Positions 15,011 through 22,436 of a stretch of DNA of 40,650 nucleotides are shown here, piece by piece. The position numbers and the translations under genes are program-made. Positions within the stretch are counted from its first letter, which is position 1, and every line of letters starts with the position of its first letter. Source of the DNA: a virus; the IMG/VR virus record IMGVR_UViG_3300020175_000015, positions 1 to 40,650 of that record; one strand, 5' to 3'. The notes below the pieces were generated by a model. That model had not been told where the DNA came from. It saw only the letters and a list, made by a program, of their open reading frames with translations, and made no database searches.

Positions 15011-15246
15011 ACCATACACTTAAACTTGAAGGATCATACACAGCCTTTGCACATGCATACGTTGAGCTACCAAAAGGGATGACAGATAAGGATGTAACCC
15101 ACGTCTATGACAAGTGGGGCACACTTTATGTTGAACTGAGTGATGGTAGTATACTGGAACAACTAATAAATATAGAGATGTTTGATATTAAAAAGTTAGA
15201 CTACTGTAATATATATTCAGATAGTATGGAGCTGTTAAATGTCTAA
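15007..15246 (+). CDS. Small protein, unknown function
   Basis: 79 residues from the ATG at 15007, which overlaps the previous TGA (ATGA); an in-frame ATG at 14992 is inside the membrane gene and less likely. The sequence alternates short predicted strands with turns and is acidic. I recognise no family. Its last eight bases overlap the next small gene. Confidence 0.55.
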   Translation: MNHTLKLEGSYTAFAHAYVELPKGMTDKDVTHVYDKWGTLYVELSDGSILEQLINIEMFDIKKLDYCNIYSDSMELLNV

Positions 15247-15400
15247 GGATACACCATTACATAAATACCATGATGATTTAATTAAAGAGATAGATGATGC
15301 TGTATGGTTAGATAAGATGCCTACAGTAGATGATATAGAAGAAGACTATAGCTATCTTAAAGAATTAACCTATAGAACCCTTGTCAGGGACAAGCCCTAG
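15239..15400 (+). CDS. 53-residue acidic protein, unknown function
   Basis: Frame from ATG 15239 to TAG 15398-15400, overlapping the preceding gene's stop by eight bases. It begins MSKDTPLHKYHDDLIKE and is rich in Asp and Glu with helical periodicity. Small acidic phage proteins can mimic DNA or bind polymerase, but nothing specific is visible. Its 3' end contains a hairpin, CTTGTC with GACAAG at 15380-15394. Confidence 0.5.
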   Translation: MSKDTPLHKYHDDLIKEIDDAVWLDKMPTVDDIEEDYSYLKELTYRTLVRDKP

Positions 15401-15402
15401 GG
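15380..15402 (+). other. Hairpin and palindrome at the end of the small-gene run
   Basis: CTTGTC (15380-15385) pairs with GACAAG (15389-15394), then the palindrome CCCTAGGG (15395-15402) follows. An alternative AGGG/CCCT pairing competes. T residues follow about ten bases later. It could be a weak attenuator or an RNA-processing site between the small early genes and the replication genes; the T run is too far for a standard terminator. Confidence 0.25.
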
Positions 15403-15448
15403 TATCAACATTTTTGTACCTGTCAAGAGTATAAGGGAAATAAAATAA

Positions 15449-15694
15449 ATGGAATACAAAACGTACATAATGAGAGGCACGAAAGAACTAGAGGTGTTCG
15501 GTGAGGTATGGCAGGATGGCATAGGCTATTGGGATGATCATCAGTTCGTAGTTGAACGAGTACCTGAGTTTGCTATAACAGAGGCATACAATAATGATAG
15601 TCGAAAGGCGGTGGCCTTAAAGTCGTTGACATCTAAGGAGATACTGTGCATTTTAGACATGTTTACACAAGATTATTGGGATCAGATATTATGA
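15449..15694 (+). CDS. Small protein preceding the primase-helicase
   Basis: 81 residues, with an N-terminal strand-rich part and a helical C-terminus (residues 50-81). ATG at 15449, about nine bases after AAGGGAAAT. Its stop overlaps the primase-helicase ATG (ATGA), so the two are translated together. No known domain. A replication accessory role is possible from position only. Confidence 0.55.
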   Translation: MEYKTYIMRGTKELEVFGEVWQDGIGYWDDHQFVVERVPEFAITEAYNNDSRKAVALKSLTSKEILCILDMFTQDYWDQIL

Positions 15695-17325
15695 GCAATT
15701 GGTTAAGCCACAAAGAATGTCCATACGAGGACTGCGGAAGCACCGATGCCTTCAGCTACAACTTAGAGAGTTGTTCTGGCAGGTGTCATAGCTGCGAAAG
15801 GGTGTACCCTAGAACAAAGGACACCAAGTTTGAATGGGCATCAGAAACATACCCTGTCATGGGGCAAGAACAAGAGAAAGATGATTGGGATATGAACCAA
15901 CAGCAACAAACAAACATTAAGCCAGTGCCTACAGAGGTACTGACACCTGTCTATAGGACTGTCAGGTCTATCAGTGAGCAAACCATGAGGTACTATGGTG
16001 TCAAGACTTACTTAGATAGCAATGGCAAAGAGGTTAAGCAGGAATACCCATACCCATCAGGAGGTATCAAGACTAGGTTTTTCCCTAAAGAATTTAGAGC
16101 TACCAACCTAAAGTCAGATGAGCTATTCGGTATGAACCTATGGAATGCAGGGTCAGGTAAGATCGTAACTGTAACAGAGGGTGAGCTAGATGCTATGTCA
16201 GCCTACCAGATGTGTAACTCAGAGAAGTATTCATCTGCCTTTGTGTCACTACCATCAGCCACCCCAAGTAATAAGCTATGGACTAAGGCAGCAGATTGGT
16301 TAGGATCATTCAGTAAGATCATACTGTCAATAGAACATGATGAACAAGGCAATGCTGTAGCTCAACGCATAGCTAACCTATACCCTAACAAAGTTTACAG
16401 GGTACAGCATGACAAATACAAGGATGCTAATGAATTCCTTGAAGCAGGGGCACGTAAAGAATTCTACAATGCATGGTTTAATGCTAAGAAGTATACACCT
16501 GAGAACATAATCAATACATCAGATCAGTTCCTTAAGATGTACAACACGAGTGAGAGCCATGTGTATGTAGAGACTGGCGTCCAGGAGTTTGATGACCTAT
16601 GTATGGGGCTTATGCAGGGCCACTTCACATTGTTTAAGGCTCAGACTGGTATAGGTAAGACAGAATTCATGAGATACCTAGAGTATCACATACTAACGAA
16701 GCATCCTGAGATAAGCATTGCAGCATGGCACATGGAAGAGACAAAGCTAAGATCAATACTTGGCTTGGTGTCATACGAATTGAAACAGAACCTGACACGT
16801 AAGGATTTAATAGCACAAGATAGTGCAGAACAAAGGGTACAAGATGCTATCGTTAAGCTAACCAAAGATGAGAGGCTGTATCAATTCTTTTTGAATGATG
16901 AGGATGATCCCCTTGACATACTAGGACATATACGTTACCTGTCTCAGGCTTGTGGTGTTCAGTACATATTCTTTGAACCTATACAGGACATAGCAGCCAA
17001 CATGGGTGGCGATGAAAGCAAAGAACAATTCCTTGCTGATTTATCTGTCAGATTATCTAAGCTAGCTGCTGAATTAGGTGTTGGCATTGTAACAATCGGA
17101 CATACAAATGATGATGGTGCTGTTAAGTACTGCCGTATGATAGAACAAAGAGCATCTGTTGTTGTAGAATTACAAAGAGATAAGATGTCAGAGGATATTG
17201 ACGAAAGGAATACAACTAAGTTGTTAGTCACAAAGAATAGACCAGTTGGTCCAACAGGATACGCAGGTCAACTTAAATTTAACACAGATAGCTTTACCCT
17301 ATCAGAAAAATATGGTGAGTATTGA
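15691..17325 (+). CDS. T7 gp4-like DNA primase-helicase
   Basis: 544 residues from the ATGA-coupled start at 15691. Zinc ribbon with Cys10, 15, 32 and 35; Toprim primase core with VTEGELDA (161-168) and IEHDEQG (214-220); DnaB-type helicase with Walker A AQTGIGKT (317-324), WHMEET (346-351), a Walker B-like strand ending FFEP (427-430) and TIGHTND (468-474). It unwinds DNA and lays primers for the phage polymerase. Two positions depart from T7: Glu replaces the first Asp of the Toprim DxD motif, and Glu429 replaces the Walker B Asp. These may be family traits. Confidence 0.92.
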   Translation: MSNWLSHKECPYEDCGSTDAFSYNLESCSGRCHSCERVYPRTKDTKFEWASETYPVMGQEQEKDDWDMNQQQQTNIKPVPTEVLTPVYRTVRSISEQTMRYYGVKTYLDSNGKEVKQEYPYPSGGIKTRFFPKEFRATNLKSDELFGMNLWNAGSGKIVTVTEGELDAMSAYQMCNSEKYSSAFVSLPSATPSNKLWTKAADWLGSFSKIILSIEHDEQGNAVAQRIANLYPNKVYRVQHDKYKDANEFLEAGARKEFYNAWFNAKKYTPENIINTSDQFLKMYNTSESHVYVETGVQEFDDLCMGLMQGHFTLFKAQTGIGKTEFMRYLEYHILTKHPEISIAAWHMEETKLRSILGLVSYELKQNLTRKDLIAQDSAEQRVQDAIVKLTKDERLYQFFLNDEDDPLDILGHIRYLSQACGVQYIFFEPIQDIAANMGGDESKEQFLADLSVRLSKLAAELGVGIVTIGHTNDDGAVKYCRMIEQRASVVVELQRDKMSEDIDERNTTKLLVTKNRPVGPTGYAGQLKFNTDSFTLSEKYGEY

Positions 17326-17537
17326 TGGAACAACTACTAGAGTATGATCCGTTAGTTTATACAGCAGCAGGGATATATTTCTTGGGTGTTGTCAATCACT
17401 ACGTCTTGATGAACACCATACACATCATACTTAAAGCACCAAGGGATGTTAACTCTATGAAGTTTAGGGCTGTTGTATGGCCTTATGAGTTAGGTTTAAG
17501 TTTATGGATGACGTTTATAGATAGAGGTGACGAATGA
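17325..17537 (+). CDS. Small membrane-associated protein between helicase and polymerase
   Basis: 70 residues. The ATG at 17325 shares one base with the helicase stop (TGATG). One hydrophobic stretch at about residues 12-32, and a second amphipathic one near 50-63, suggest membrane association. It lies between two replisome genes and is coupled to both (ATGA with the polymerase). It may tether replication proteins to the membrane, which is speculation from position and hydrophobicity. Confidence 0.55.
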   Translation: MEQLLEYDPLVYTAAGIYFLGVVNHYVLMNTIHIILKAPRDVNSMKFRAVVWPYELGLSLWMTFIDRGDE

Positions 17538-18430
17538 GTATACTAGCAATGGACATAGAGACAGATGCATTAGATGCTACCAAGATACATGTGATCTGTG
17601 CTCAAGATGTTGACACAAAAGAGAAGTACCAGTTCCTTAACGTGTGTACCATACCAGAAGAAGCTAAGGCATTCATTAAGTTATGTAATGAAACAGATAA
17701 GTTTGTCTTTCACAATGGGATAGGGTTCGATGTTAAAGTTATCAATCGTTTGGTACAACACGACCTGATTAATCCATCTGATGTTATAGATACTCTCATC
17801 ATGTCACGTCTGATAGACTACAGCATCAAAGGTGGTCACAGTTTAAAGGCATGGGGTCAAAGGTTAGGTGAGTTTAAGATTGGCTTCGATCAGTTCGAGG
17901 TGCTTACCCAAGAGATGATTGATTATTGTCATCAGGATGTTGAGGTTACAGTTAGATTATACAATAAGTTTAAAGCTACAATCTTTGACCCTGATCTACA
18001 GGATGCTATCAAATGTGAGCATGACATACAGATTTTATGTGAGGAGATGACAGCAGCAGGGTTCTACTTCGAGAAAGATAAGGCTGACCACCTGTTAGAT
18101 GAGGTTGAGTTGCGTATGGCAGAGCTAACAGACAGCTTCCAACGTGACTTCCCACCACAGCTAGAGGAAGTTAACAGGATTAAGTACAGAAAGAAACAGG
18201 ATGGTACTGTCATGGCAAGTGTAAAGAAAGCACAAGAGAAATACTTTAAGACAACTGTCGATTGGTCTGTCAATCCACCTGACTTAGTGTGCTACGATTG
18301 GATAGAGTTTAATCCAGCATCACCTAAGATGAGAATAGAAAGACTATGGGATGCAGGGTGGCAGCCATACGAGAAAACAAAGGGACACATACAGTATGAT
18401 AGAGAACAAAAGCAAAGATCGTGGAGATAA
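17534..18430 (+). CDS. DNA polymerase I family, N-terminal part (3'-5' exonuclease), frameshifted
   Basis: 298 residues. DnaQ-type proofreading domain with DIET (7-10), HNGIGFD (60-66) and YCHQDVEVT (131-139), then the start of the T7-like polymerase domain (ILCEEMTAAGFYF, FNPASPKM, GWQPYEKTKG). The conserved polymerase sequence then leaves the frame near residue 294 and continues in the +1 frame (see 18351-19427). Removing one A from the A-runs at 18408-18411 or 18414-18416 restores a single polypeptide of about 630 residues. The start overlaps the previous stop (ATGA). A real split gene, programmed frameshift or sequence error are all possible. Confidence 0.88.
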   Translation: MSILAMDIETDALDATKIHVICAQDVDTKEKYQFLNVCTIPEEAKAFIKLCNETDKFVFHNGIGFDVKVINRLVQHDLINPSDVIDTLIMSRLIDYSIKGGHSLKAWGQRLGEFKIGFDQFEVLTQEMIDYCHQDVEVTVRLYNKFKATIFDPDLQDAIKCEHDIQILCEEMTAAGFYFEKDKADHLLDEVELRMAELTDSFQRDFPPQLEEVNRIKYRKKQDGTVMASVKKAQEKYFKTTVDWSVNPPDLVCYDWIEFNPASPKMRIERLWDAGWQPYEKTKGHIQYDREQKQRSWR

Positions 18431-19427
18431 GTTTGCTCGGTATGGGTGGACGTTATCCGAGGCTAACCTTGAGACACTACCTGATGATGCACCTCCTGGT
18501 GGTAAACGATTGGCTGAGTGGTTGACACTAGAGGGTAGACGATCATCACTGGTAGAATGGTTAGGTCACTGTGGTGATGACAACAGAATACATGGTAGGT
18601 TCTTACACCTTGGTGCATGGACAGGACGTATGGCACACATGGCTCCTAACCAAGCTAACATACCATCAGAGTTTCATGGTACACCTAAGTCAGCAGTCGA
18701 AGAGGTGAAGCATAGGTATGACGGACAGTTTAGAGCCTTGTGGAGTGTCGAGAAGGGTAACTATCTAGTGGGTACAGATGCTGAAGGGATACAGCTGCGA
18801 GTTCTTGCCCATCTAATGAAGTCAGAGGAGTATGTAGATGCTATTGTGTCAGGTAAGAAAGAGAATGAGACTGACATACACAACCTGAATAAGAAAGCAC
18901 TGGGCATGTCACACATAACAAGAGATGATGCCAAGACTTTCATCTATGCATTCCTACTAGGGGCAGGGACAGGTAAGATAGCCCAGATACTACGTGTCAA
19001 TCAACGTGAGGCTAGTCAATGTGTCGAGAACTTTATGCAATCAATACAAGGACTTGCAAACCTAAAGAAGAAAGTGATACCACACATAGCTAAACGAGGC
19101 TGGTTCAAGGGTATGGATGGACGTAAGGTTCTAGTACCATCAGAACATAAGACACTAGCAGGTATGCTACAGAATGGTGAGTCTGTCATCATGAAACACT
19201 CAGCACTGCAATGGGTAAGTCAAGCTAAGGACATAGGCATAGACTTTAAGCTTGTCACATGGCCTCATGACGAATGGCAGACTGAGGTGTGTGGTAATTA
19301 TGCAACAGCTGAAGAGTTGGGTGCATTACAACGTCAATCTTTCGTTGACATCGGAGAGAAATTCAATATGGTCTGTCCGTTAGCAGGTTCGACAGACATC
19401 GGACGTAACTGGAGAGACACTCACTAA
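18351..19427 (+). CDS. DNA polymerase I family, C-terminal polymerase part, frameshifted
   Basis: Carries the catalytic polymerase core: TGRMAHMAPNQANIPS, motif A GTDAEGIQLRVLAHL, motif B RDDAKTFIYAFLLGAG, and motif C PHDEWQTE. Residues encoded from about 18417 are the true continuation of the upstream part; earlier codons of this frame are out-of-frame shadow. If the split is real, an ATG at 18396 could restart translation 32 bases before the upstream stop. In motif B the residue equal to T7 Tyr526 (E. coli 762) is Tyr, but the one equal to T7 Tyr530 is Leu. The enzyme replicates the genome with the helicase and SSB. Confidence 0.88.
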   Translation: MQGGSHTRKQRDTYSMIENKSKDRGDKFARYGWTLSEANLETLPDDAPPGGKRLAEWLTLEGRRSSLVEWLGHCGDDNRIHGRFLHLGAWTGRMAHMAPNQANIPSEFHGTPKSAVEEVKHRYDGQFRALWSVEKGNYLVGTDAEGIQLRVLAHLMKSEEYVDAIVSGKKENETDIHNLNKKALGMSHITRDDAKTFIYAFLLGAGTGKIAQILRVNQREASQCVENFMQSIQGLANLKKKVIPHIAKRGWFKGMDGRKVLVPSEHKTLAGMLQNGESVIMKHSALQWVSQAKDIGIDFKLVTWPHDEWQTEVCGNYATAEELGALQRQSFVDIGEKFNMVCPLAGSTDIGRNWRDTH

Positions 19428-19432
19428 TTTAC

Positions 19433-19460
19433 TTGACAAACTACACCAGTTAAGTTAAGC
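19433..19460 (+). promoter_or_regulatory. Possible promoter for the SSB gene
   Basis: TTGACA at 19433-19438, just past the polymerase stop, followed after 16 bases by TTAAGC. The -10 is poor, but the element lies in the only 70-base gap in this part of the operon, and a strong terminator follows the SSB gene, which would make SSB a separate abundant transcript. Confidence 0.3.
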
Positions 19461-19497
19461 AAATACAATAATCAGAAGCTAAGTAAAGGAAAATATT

Positions 19498-19986
19498 ATG
19501 GCTGAGAAAAAGAAAACAAAGTATGGTGTATTCGAAGGATCACTTTACTATGCTCGTTTGTTCCAGGACAACATGGACAACTCAGAGTACCACGAAAATA
19601 CACAAGGTCAGTACAACACCATGTTTGTACCTAAAGATAGTGACGAAGTTAATCGTATGATTGCTATGGGTTTCCCTGAGACAGCAATGGGTAATCAAAT
19701 GATTAAACCTATTGATGCAGCAGATGGTAAGATGGGTATGAAACTTAAACGCCCTAACGTACACCCATCTGGCATTGATGACTTCGGTGGTGCACCTGCT
19801 GTAACCAAGGGTACTACAAGTACACAGTGGGATTCCATTGTTGATGGTGCATTAGGTAATGGCACAACAGCTAAGGTTAAGCTGTCTATCTACGGTGAAG
19901 GATCAACAGCATCTGTACGCCTTGAGAAGATTGGTATACTTGAGCATGTACCATACCAAGAATTAGACACAGAAGATCGTTGGTAA
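19498..19986 (+). CDS. Single-stranded DNA-binding protein (T7 gp2.5-like)
   Basis: 162 residues, predicted OB-fold-like beta-rich body, ending in an acidic tail with an aromatic last residue (ELDTEDRW). That tail form is the hallmark of T7 gp2.5-type SSBs, which use it to contact polymerase and helicase. Placed right after the polymerase. The ATG at 19498 follows AAAGGAAAATATT. It is preceded by a possible promoter and followed by a terminator. The family call rests on the tail, size and location more than on sequence similarity I could verify. Confidence 0.75.
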   Translation: MAEKKKTKYGVFEGSLYYARLFQDNMDNSEYHENTQGQYNTMFVPKDSDEVNRMIAMGFPETAMGNQMIKPIDAADGKMGMKLKRPNVHPSGIDDFGGAPAVTKGTTSTQWDSIVDGALGNGTTAKVKLSIYGEGSTASVRLEKIGILEHVPYQELDTEDRW

Positions 19987-20006
19987 GATTCCCTCTCCCT
20001 CGACTT

Positions 20007-20035
20007 GGGCATCCCTTAATTGGGGTGCTCTTTTT
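20007..20035 (+). terminator. Terminator after the SSB gene
   Basis: GGGCATCCC (20007-20015) pairs with GGGGTGCTC (20022-20030), nine pairs including two G-U, loop TTAATT, followed by five T (20031-20035). It splits the replication arm in two. The genes beyond must depend on read-through or on the internal promoter at 21922. Confidence 0.75.
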
Positions 20036-20056
20036 AATACATAAAGGATTGTACTT

Positions 20057-20842
20057 ATGATAATAGCATGGTGGTCAGCAGGTGTAACCAGTGCAGTAGC
20101 TACAAAGTTAGCAATAGATGAGTACGGAAAAGATAATGTAGTACCTATTTACTTTGCAATAGATTCTTCTCACGAAGATAATAAAAGATTTAAAGAGCAA
20201 TGTGAGGAATGGTATGGTAAAGAGATACAGGTTGAACGAGCACCTGAAAAGTACAAAGATCAATTTGATGTGATCCTAAAAGATAAGTACGTTAATGGAC
20301 CTGGTGGTGCTAGGTGTACGTTAGTTCTAAAGAAGAGAGTTAGACAAAGACTTGAGAAAACTTTATCTTATGATGGTCAGGTGTTTGGCTTTGAGTATTC
20401 AAAGAAAGAAATCAATAGGGCTATAAGGTTTAGAGAACAGTACCCAGATGCTAAACCTTTGTTCCCTTTAATACAAAACAAAATGAGTAAAGAAGAAAGT
20501 TTGTTTTATTTAGAGAAGCAGGGTATTGAGAGACCTACGATGTATCACTTAGGCTATGGCAACAACAACTGTATAGGTTGTGTCAAAGGTGGTATGGGTT
20601 ATTGGAATAAGATAAGAGTAGACTTCCCTGAAACCTTTGATCGTATGGCTAAAGCTGAGAGAGAAGTAGGCAACAGCTGCATTAGACATACATTCTTAGA
20701 TGAACTTGATCCAGAGGCAGGACGTAAACAAAAGTTTATTATGCCTGACTGCGGTAACTTCTGCGACATAGAGTTTTCTGATGTACTTCACCCAAGACTA
20801 GAAGAAGTATACAGGAAACCAGTCCAATTAAAATTAATATAA
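20057..20842 (+). CDS. PP-loop / PAPS reductase-like ATPase with Cys cluster
   Basis: 261 residues. An N-terminal WSAGVTSA (6-13) is a variant PP-loop of the adenine-nucleotide alpha-hydrolase fold, followed by a strand and helix pattern and GGARCTLVLKK (84-93). Cys87, Cys172, Cys175, Cys208, Cys232 and Cys236 could hold an iron-sulfur cluster or metal. Relatives activate sulfate or add sulfur to tRNA or DNA (PAPS reductase, TtcA, DndC). Which applies here is not shown; the gene neighbourhood (exonuclease, endonuclease) does not decide. It lies just after a terminator, with AAAGGA 11 bases before its ATG. Confidence 0.7.
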   Translation: MIIAWWSAGVTSAVATKLAIDEYGKDNVVPIYFAIDSSHEDNKRFKEQCEEWYGKEIQVERAPEKYKDQFDVILKDKYVNGPGGARCTLVLKKRVRQRLEKTLSYDGQVFGFEYSKKEINRAIRFREQYPDAKPLFPLIQNKMSKEESLFYLEKQGIERPTMYHLGYGNNNCIGCVKGGMGYWNKIRVDFPETFDRMAKAEREVGNSCIRHTFLDELDPEAGRKQKFIMPDCGNFCDIEFSDVLHPRLEEVYRKPVQLKLI

Positions 20843-20854
20843 AGGATTATATCT

Positions 20855-21574
20855 ATGGAGATGAAACCTAAACAGGTGTTAGTAGATGGTGATCCATTCG
20901 CATACCGAGCTGCCTTCTCATGTGAGAACGATCCTGTTGAGGATGCACTAGATAAACTAGATGAGTTACTTGAGCAAGCACTCAACGAGGTGATGTGGGA
21001 GCTAGACCCTGAGCAGTACCATGTATTCCTGACAGGCAAGGGTAACTTCAGGTATGACTACTCGATTACCCATGAGTACAAGGGTAACAGAAAGAACGTA
21101 GAGAAACCACAACATCTACAAGCTATACGTAAGCACATGATTGACAACTGGAATGCTGTTGTGTCAGTGGGTGAAGAAGCTGATGACCTATGTGGTATAT
21201 GGGCTACCAACTACGGCAAAGAATCTATTGTCATATCCATAGACAAGGACATGTTGCAGATACCTTGTTCACACTACAACCCTAACAAACGTATCATGTT
21301 AGAGATGGGTGAGTTTGAAGGCTTACGTTTCTTCTACACGCAGATACTTACAGGTGACAAGGCTGACAACATCATTGGATTGTACGGTATAGGTCCTAAG
21401 AAAGCTGAGAAGATCCTTGCTGACTGCACTACTGAAGCTGCTATGTATGAGGAATGCTTACGTTCCTACGGTGGTGAGGAAGCAAGGGTCATAGAGAATG
21501 CTAGACTACTCTGGCTTAGACGTTACGAGAACCAGATATGGGAGCCACCTAAATGCGTTTCAGATCAGGCTTAG
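20855..21574 (+). CDS. 5'-3' exonuclease (T7 gp6 / FEN-like)
   Basis: 239 residues. Metal-binding motifs DGDPFAYR (11-18), GEEADDL (106-112) and SIDKDM (128-133) and the helix-3-turn-helix DNA-binding segment GDKADNIIGLYGIGPKKAEK (167-186) are all present. The enzyme degrades duplex DNA from 5' ends and removes RNA primers; in T7 it also helps break down host DNA. The ATG at 20855 follows AAAGGATTATATCT. It overlaps the endonuclease I gene by 22 bases. Confidence 0.9.
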   Translation: MEMKPKQVLVDGDPFAYRAAFSCENDPVEDALDKLDELLEQALNEVMWELDPEQYHVFLTGKGNFRYDYSITHEYKGNRKNVEKPQHLQAIRKHMIDNWNAVVSVGEEADDLCGIWATNYGKESIVISIDKDMLQIPCSHYNPNKRIMLEMGEFEGLRFFYTQILTGDKADNIIGLYGIGPKKAEKILADCTTEAAMYEECLRSYGGEEARVIENARLLWLRRYENQIWEPPKCVSDQA

Positions 21575-21921
21575 AGAAGAGGACAGCAGCCTACCTCAAG
21601 AAACTAAAGATAAAGTTTGAATACGAGAAGATGCGTATCAAATGGCAAGACCTAAGATTTAGAACATACACCCCTGACTTCGTGCTGAGTAACGGTATTA
21701 TAATTGAGACCAAAGGGCGGTTCATTCATTCAGATAGAACCAAGCACCTGATGGTCAAGGCACAACACCCCGAACATGATATTCGTTTTGTATTCAGCAA
21801 CCCTAACCAGAAATTATACAAGGGTTCTAAGACTACATACGGTGACTGGTGTGATAAGAACGGATTCAAGTATGCTAAAGAAATTATTCCTGTCGAATGG
21901 ACAAAAGAAAAGAAAAGGTGA
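21553..21921 (+). CDS. Endonuclease I, Holliday-junction resolvase (T7 gp3-like)
   Basis: 122 residues. FRSGLEKR supplies Glu8, and TPDF (40-43) followed by ETKGRF (52-57) supplies Asp42, Glu52 and Lys54: the four catalytic residues of the T7 endonuclease I fold. It resolves branched replication intermediates before packaging and cuts host DNA. Length is slightly shorter than T7's 149 residues, with the shortening at the N-terminus. It overlaps the exonuclease gene, so the two nucleases are made together. Confidence 0.9.
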   Translation: MRFRSGLEKRTAAYLKKLKIKFEYEKMRIKWQDLRFRTYTPDFVLSNGIIIETKGRFIHSDRTKHLMVKAQHPEHDIRFVFSNPNQKLYKGSKTTYGDWCDKNGFKYAKEIIPVEWTKEKKR

Positions 21922-21950
21922 TTGACATTGTTTGACTTTGATAGTAAAAT
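21922..21950 (+). promoter_or_regulatory. Internal sigma-70 promoter before mazG-nrdJ
   Basis: TTGACA (21922-21927), a 17-base spacer and TAAAAT (21945-21950): eleven of twelve consensus bases. Predicted start near 21957. It overlaps the first codons of a small gene and would transcribe mazG, the DUF1127 gene and nrdJ independently of the upstream terminator. Confidence 0.55.
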
Positions 21951-22113
21951 TCGTGCTCTTGTCCTCAATTACGGACTAGAACTTCTCCTAGAACAAAACG
22001 AAATACCAGAGGAATTTGTGGTATCCTGGTTAGTGGAAGAAAAGAGAATAGACTTCGAGGATTACTTTAATCTCGATGCAGAATTGGAAGAGTGGAAAAG
22101 GATAGAAGAATGA
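21922..22113 (+). CDS. Small acidic conserved phage protein with TTG start
   Basis: 63 residues, very acidic. The pattern LFDFDSKIRALVLNYGLELL then LLEQNEIPEEFVVSWLVEE and DFEDYF is one I recall as recurring in marine phages, without known function. No ATG exists at the 5' end: translation must begin at TTG 21922 or TTG 21928, both next to AAAAGGTG. The start region doubles as a promoter. It follows endonuclease I without a gap and overlaps mazG (ATGA). Confidence 0.65.
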   Translation: MTLFDFDSKIRALVLNYGLELLLEQNEIPEEFVVSWLVEEKRIDFEDYFNLDAELEEWKRIEE

Positions 22114-22436
22114 GTAAAGTAGAAAAGTTAAATGAGTACCAGAAGTTAGCTGCAAGTACTGCTGTGTATCCTAAGGATAGAACCTTAGAGTATTTAAGTT
22201 TAGGTTTAGCATCTGAGGTTGGTGAGCTGACAGGTAAGTTAGCTAAGTGGTACCGTAAGGACAATGCATACCCACATGGTGACATACTAGATGAGCTAGG
22301 AGATGTGCTATGGTTTGTCAGTGAGTTTGCTAGGGTACACAATGTGAGTTTGTCATCACTAGCACAAAGGAATATAGATAAGTTGTCAGATAGATACCAA
22401 CGTGGTGTCCTCAAAGGATCAGGAGATAAGAGATGA
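22110..22436 (+). CDS. mazG: MazG-type nucleotide pyrophosphohydrolase
   Basis: 108 residues from the ATGA-coupled ATG at 22110; an in-frame upstream ATG at 22092 is inside the previous gene. The metal-binding ExxE (Glu36, Glu39 in SEVGEL) and ExxD (Glu62, Asp65 in DELGDVLWF) of the all-alpha NTP pyrophosphatase fold are intact. Phage MazG proteins hydrolyse (d)NTPs or perhaps ppGpp-related signals, sparing host resources. It sits directly before a ribonucleotide reductase, fitting nucleotide-pool control. Confidence 0.85.
   Translation: MSKVEKLNEYQKLAASTAVYPKDRTLEYLSLGLASEVGELTGKLAKWYRKDNAYPHGDILDELGDVLWFVSEFARVHNVSLSSLAQRNIDKLSDRYQRGVLKGSGDKR

Noticed and set aside
18396-18430. Intron or intein in the polymerase
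   Set aside because: No extra sequence lies between the two halves; only the frame changes.
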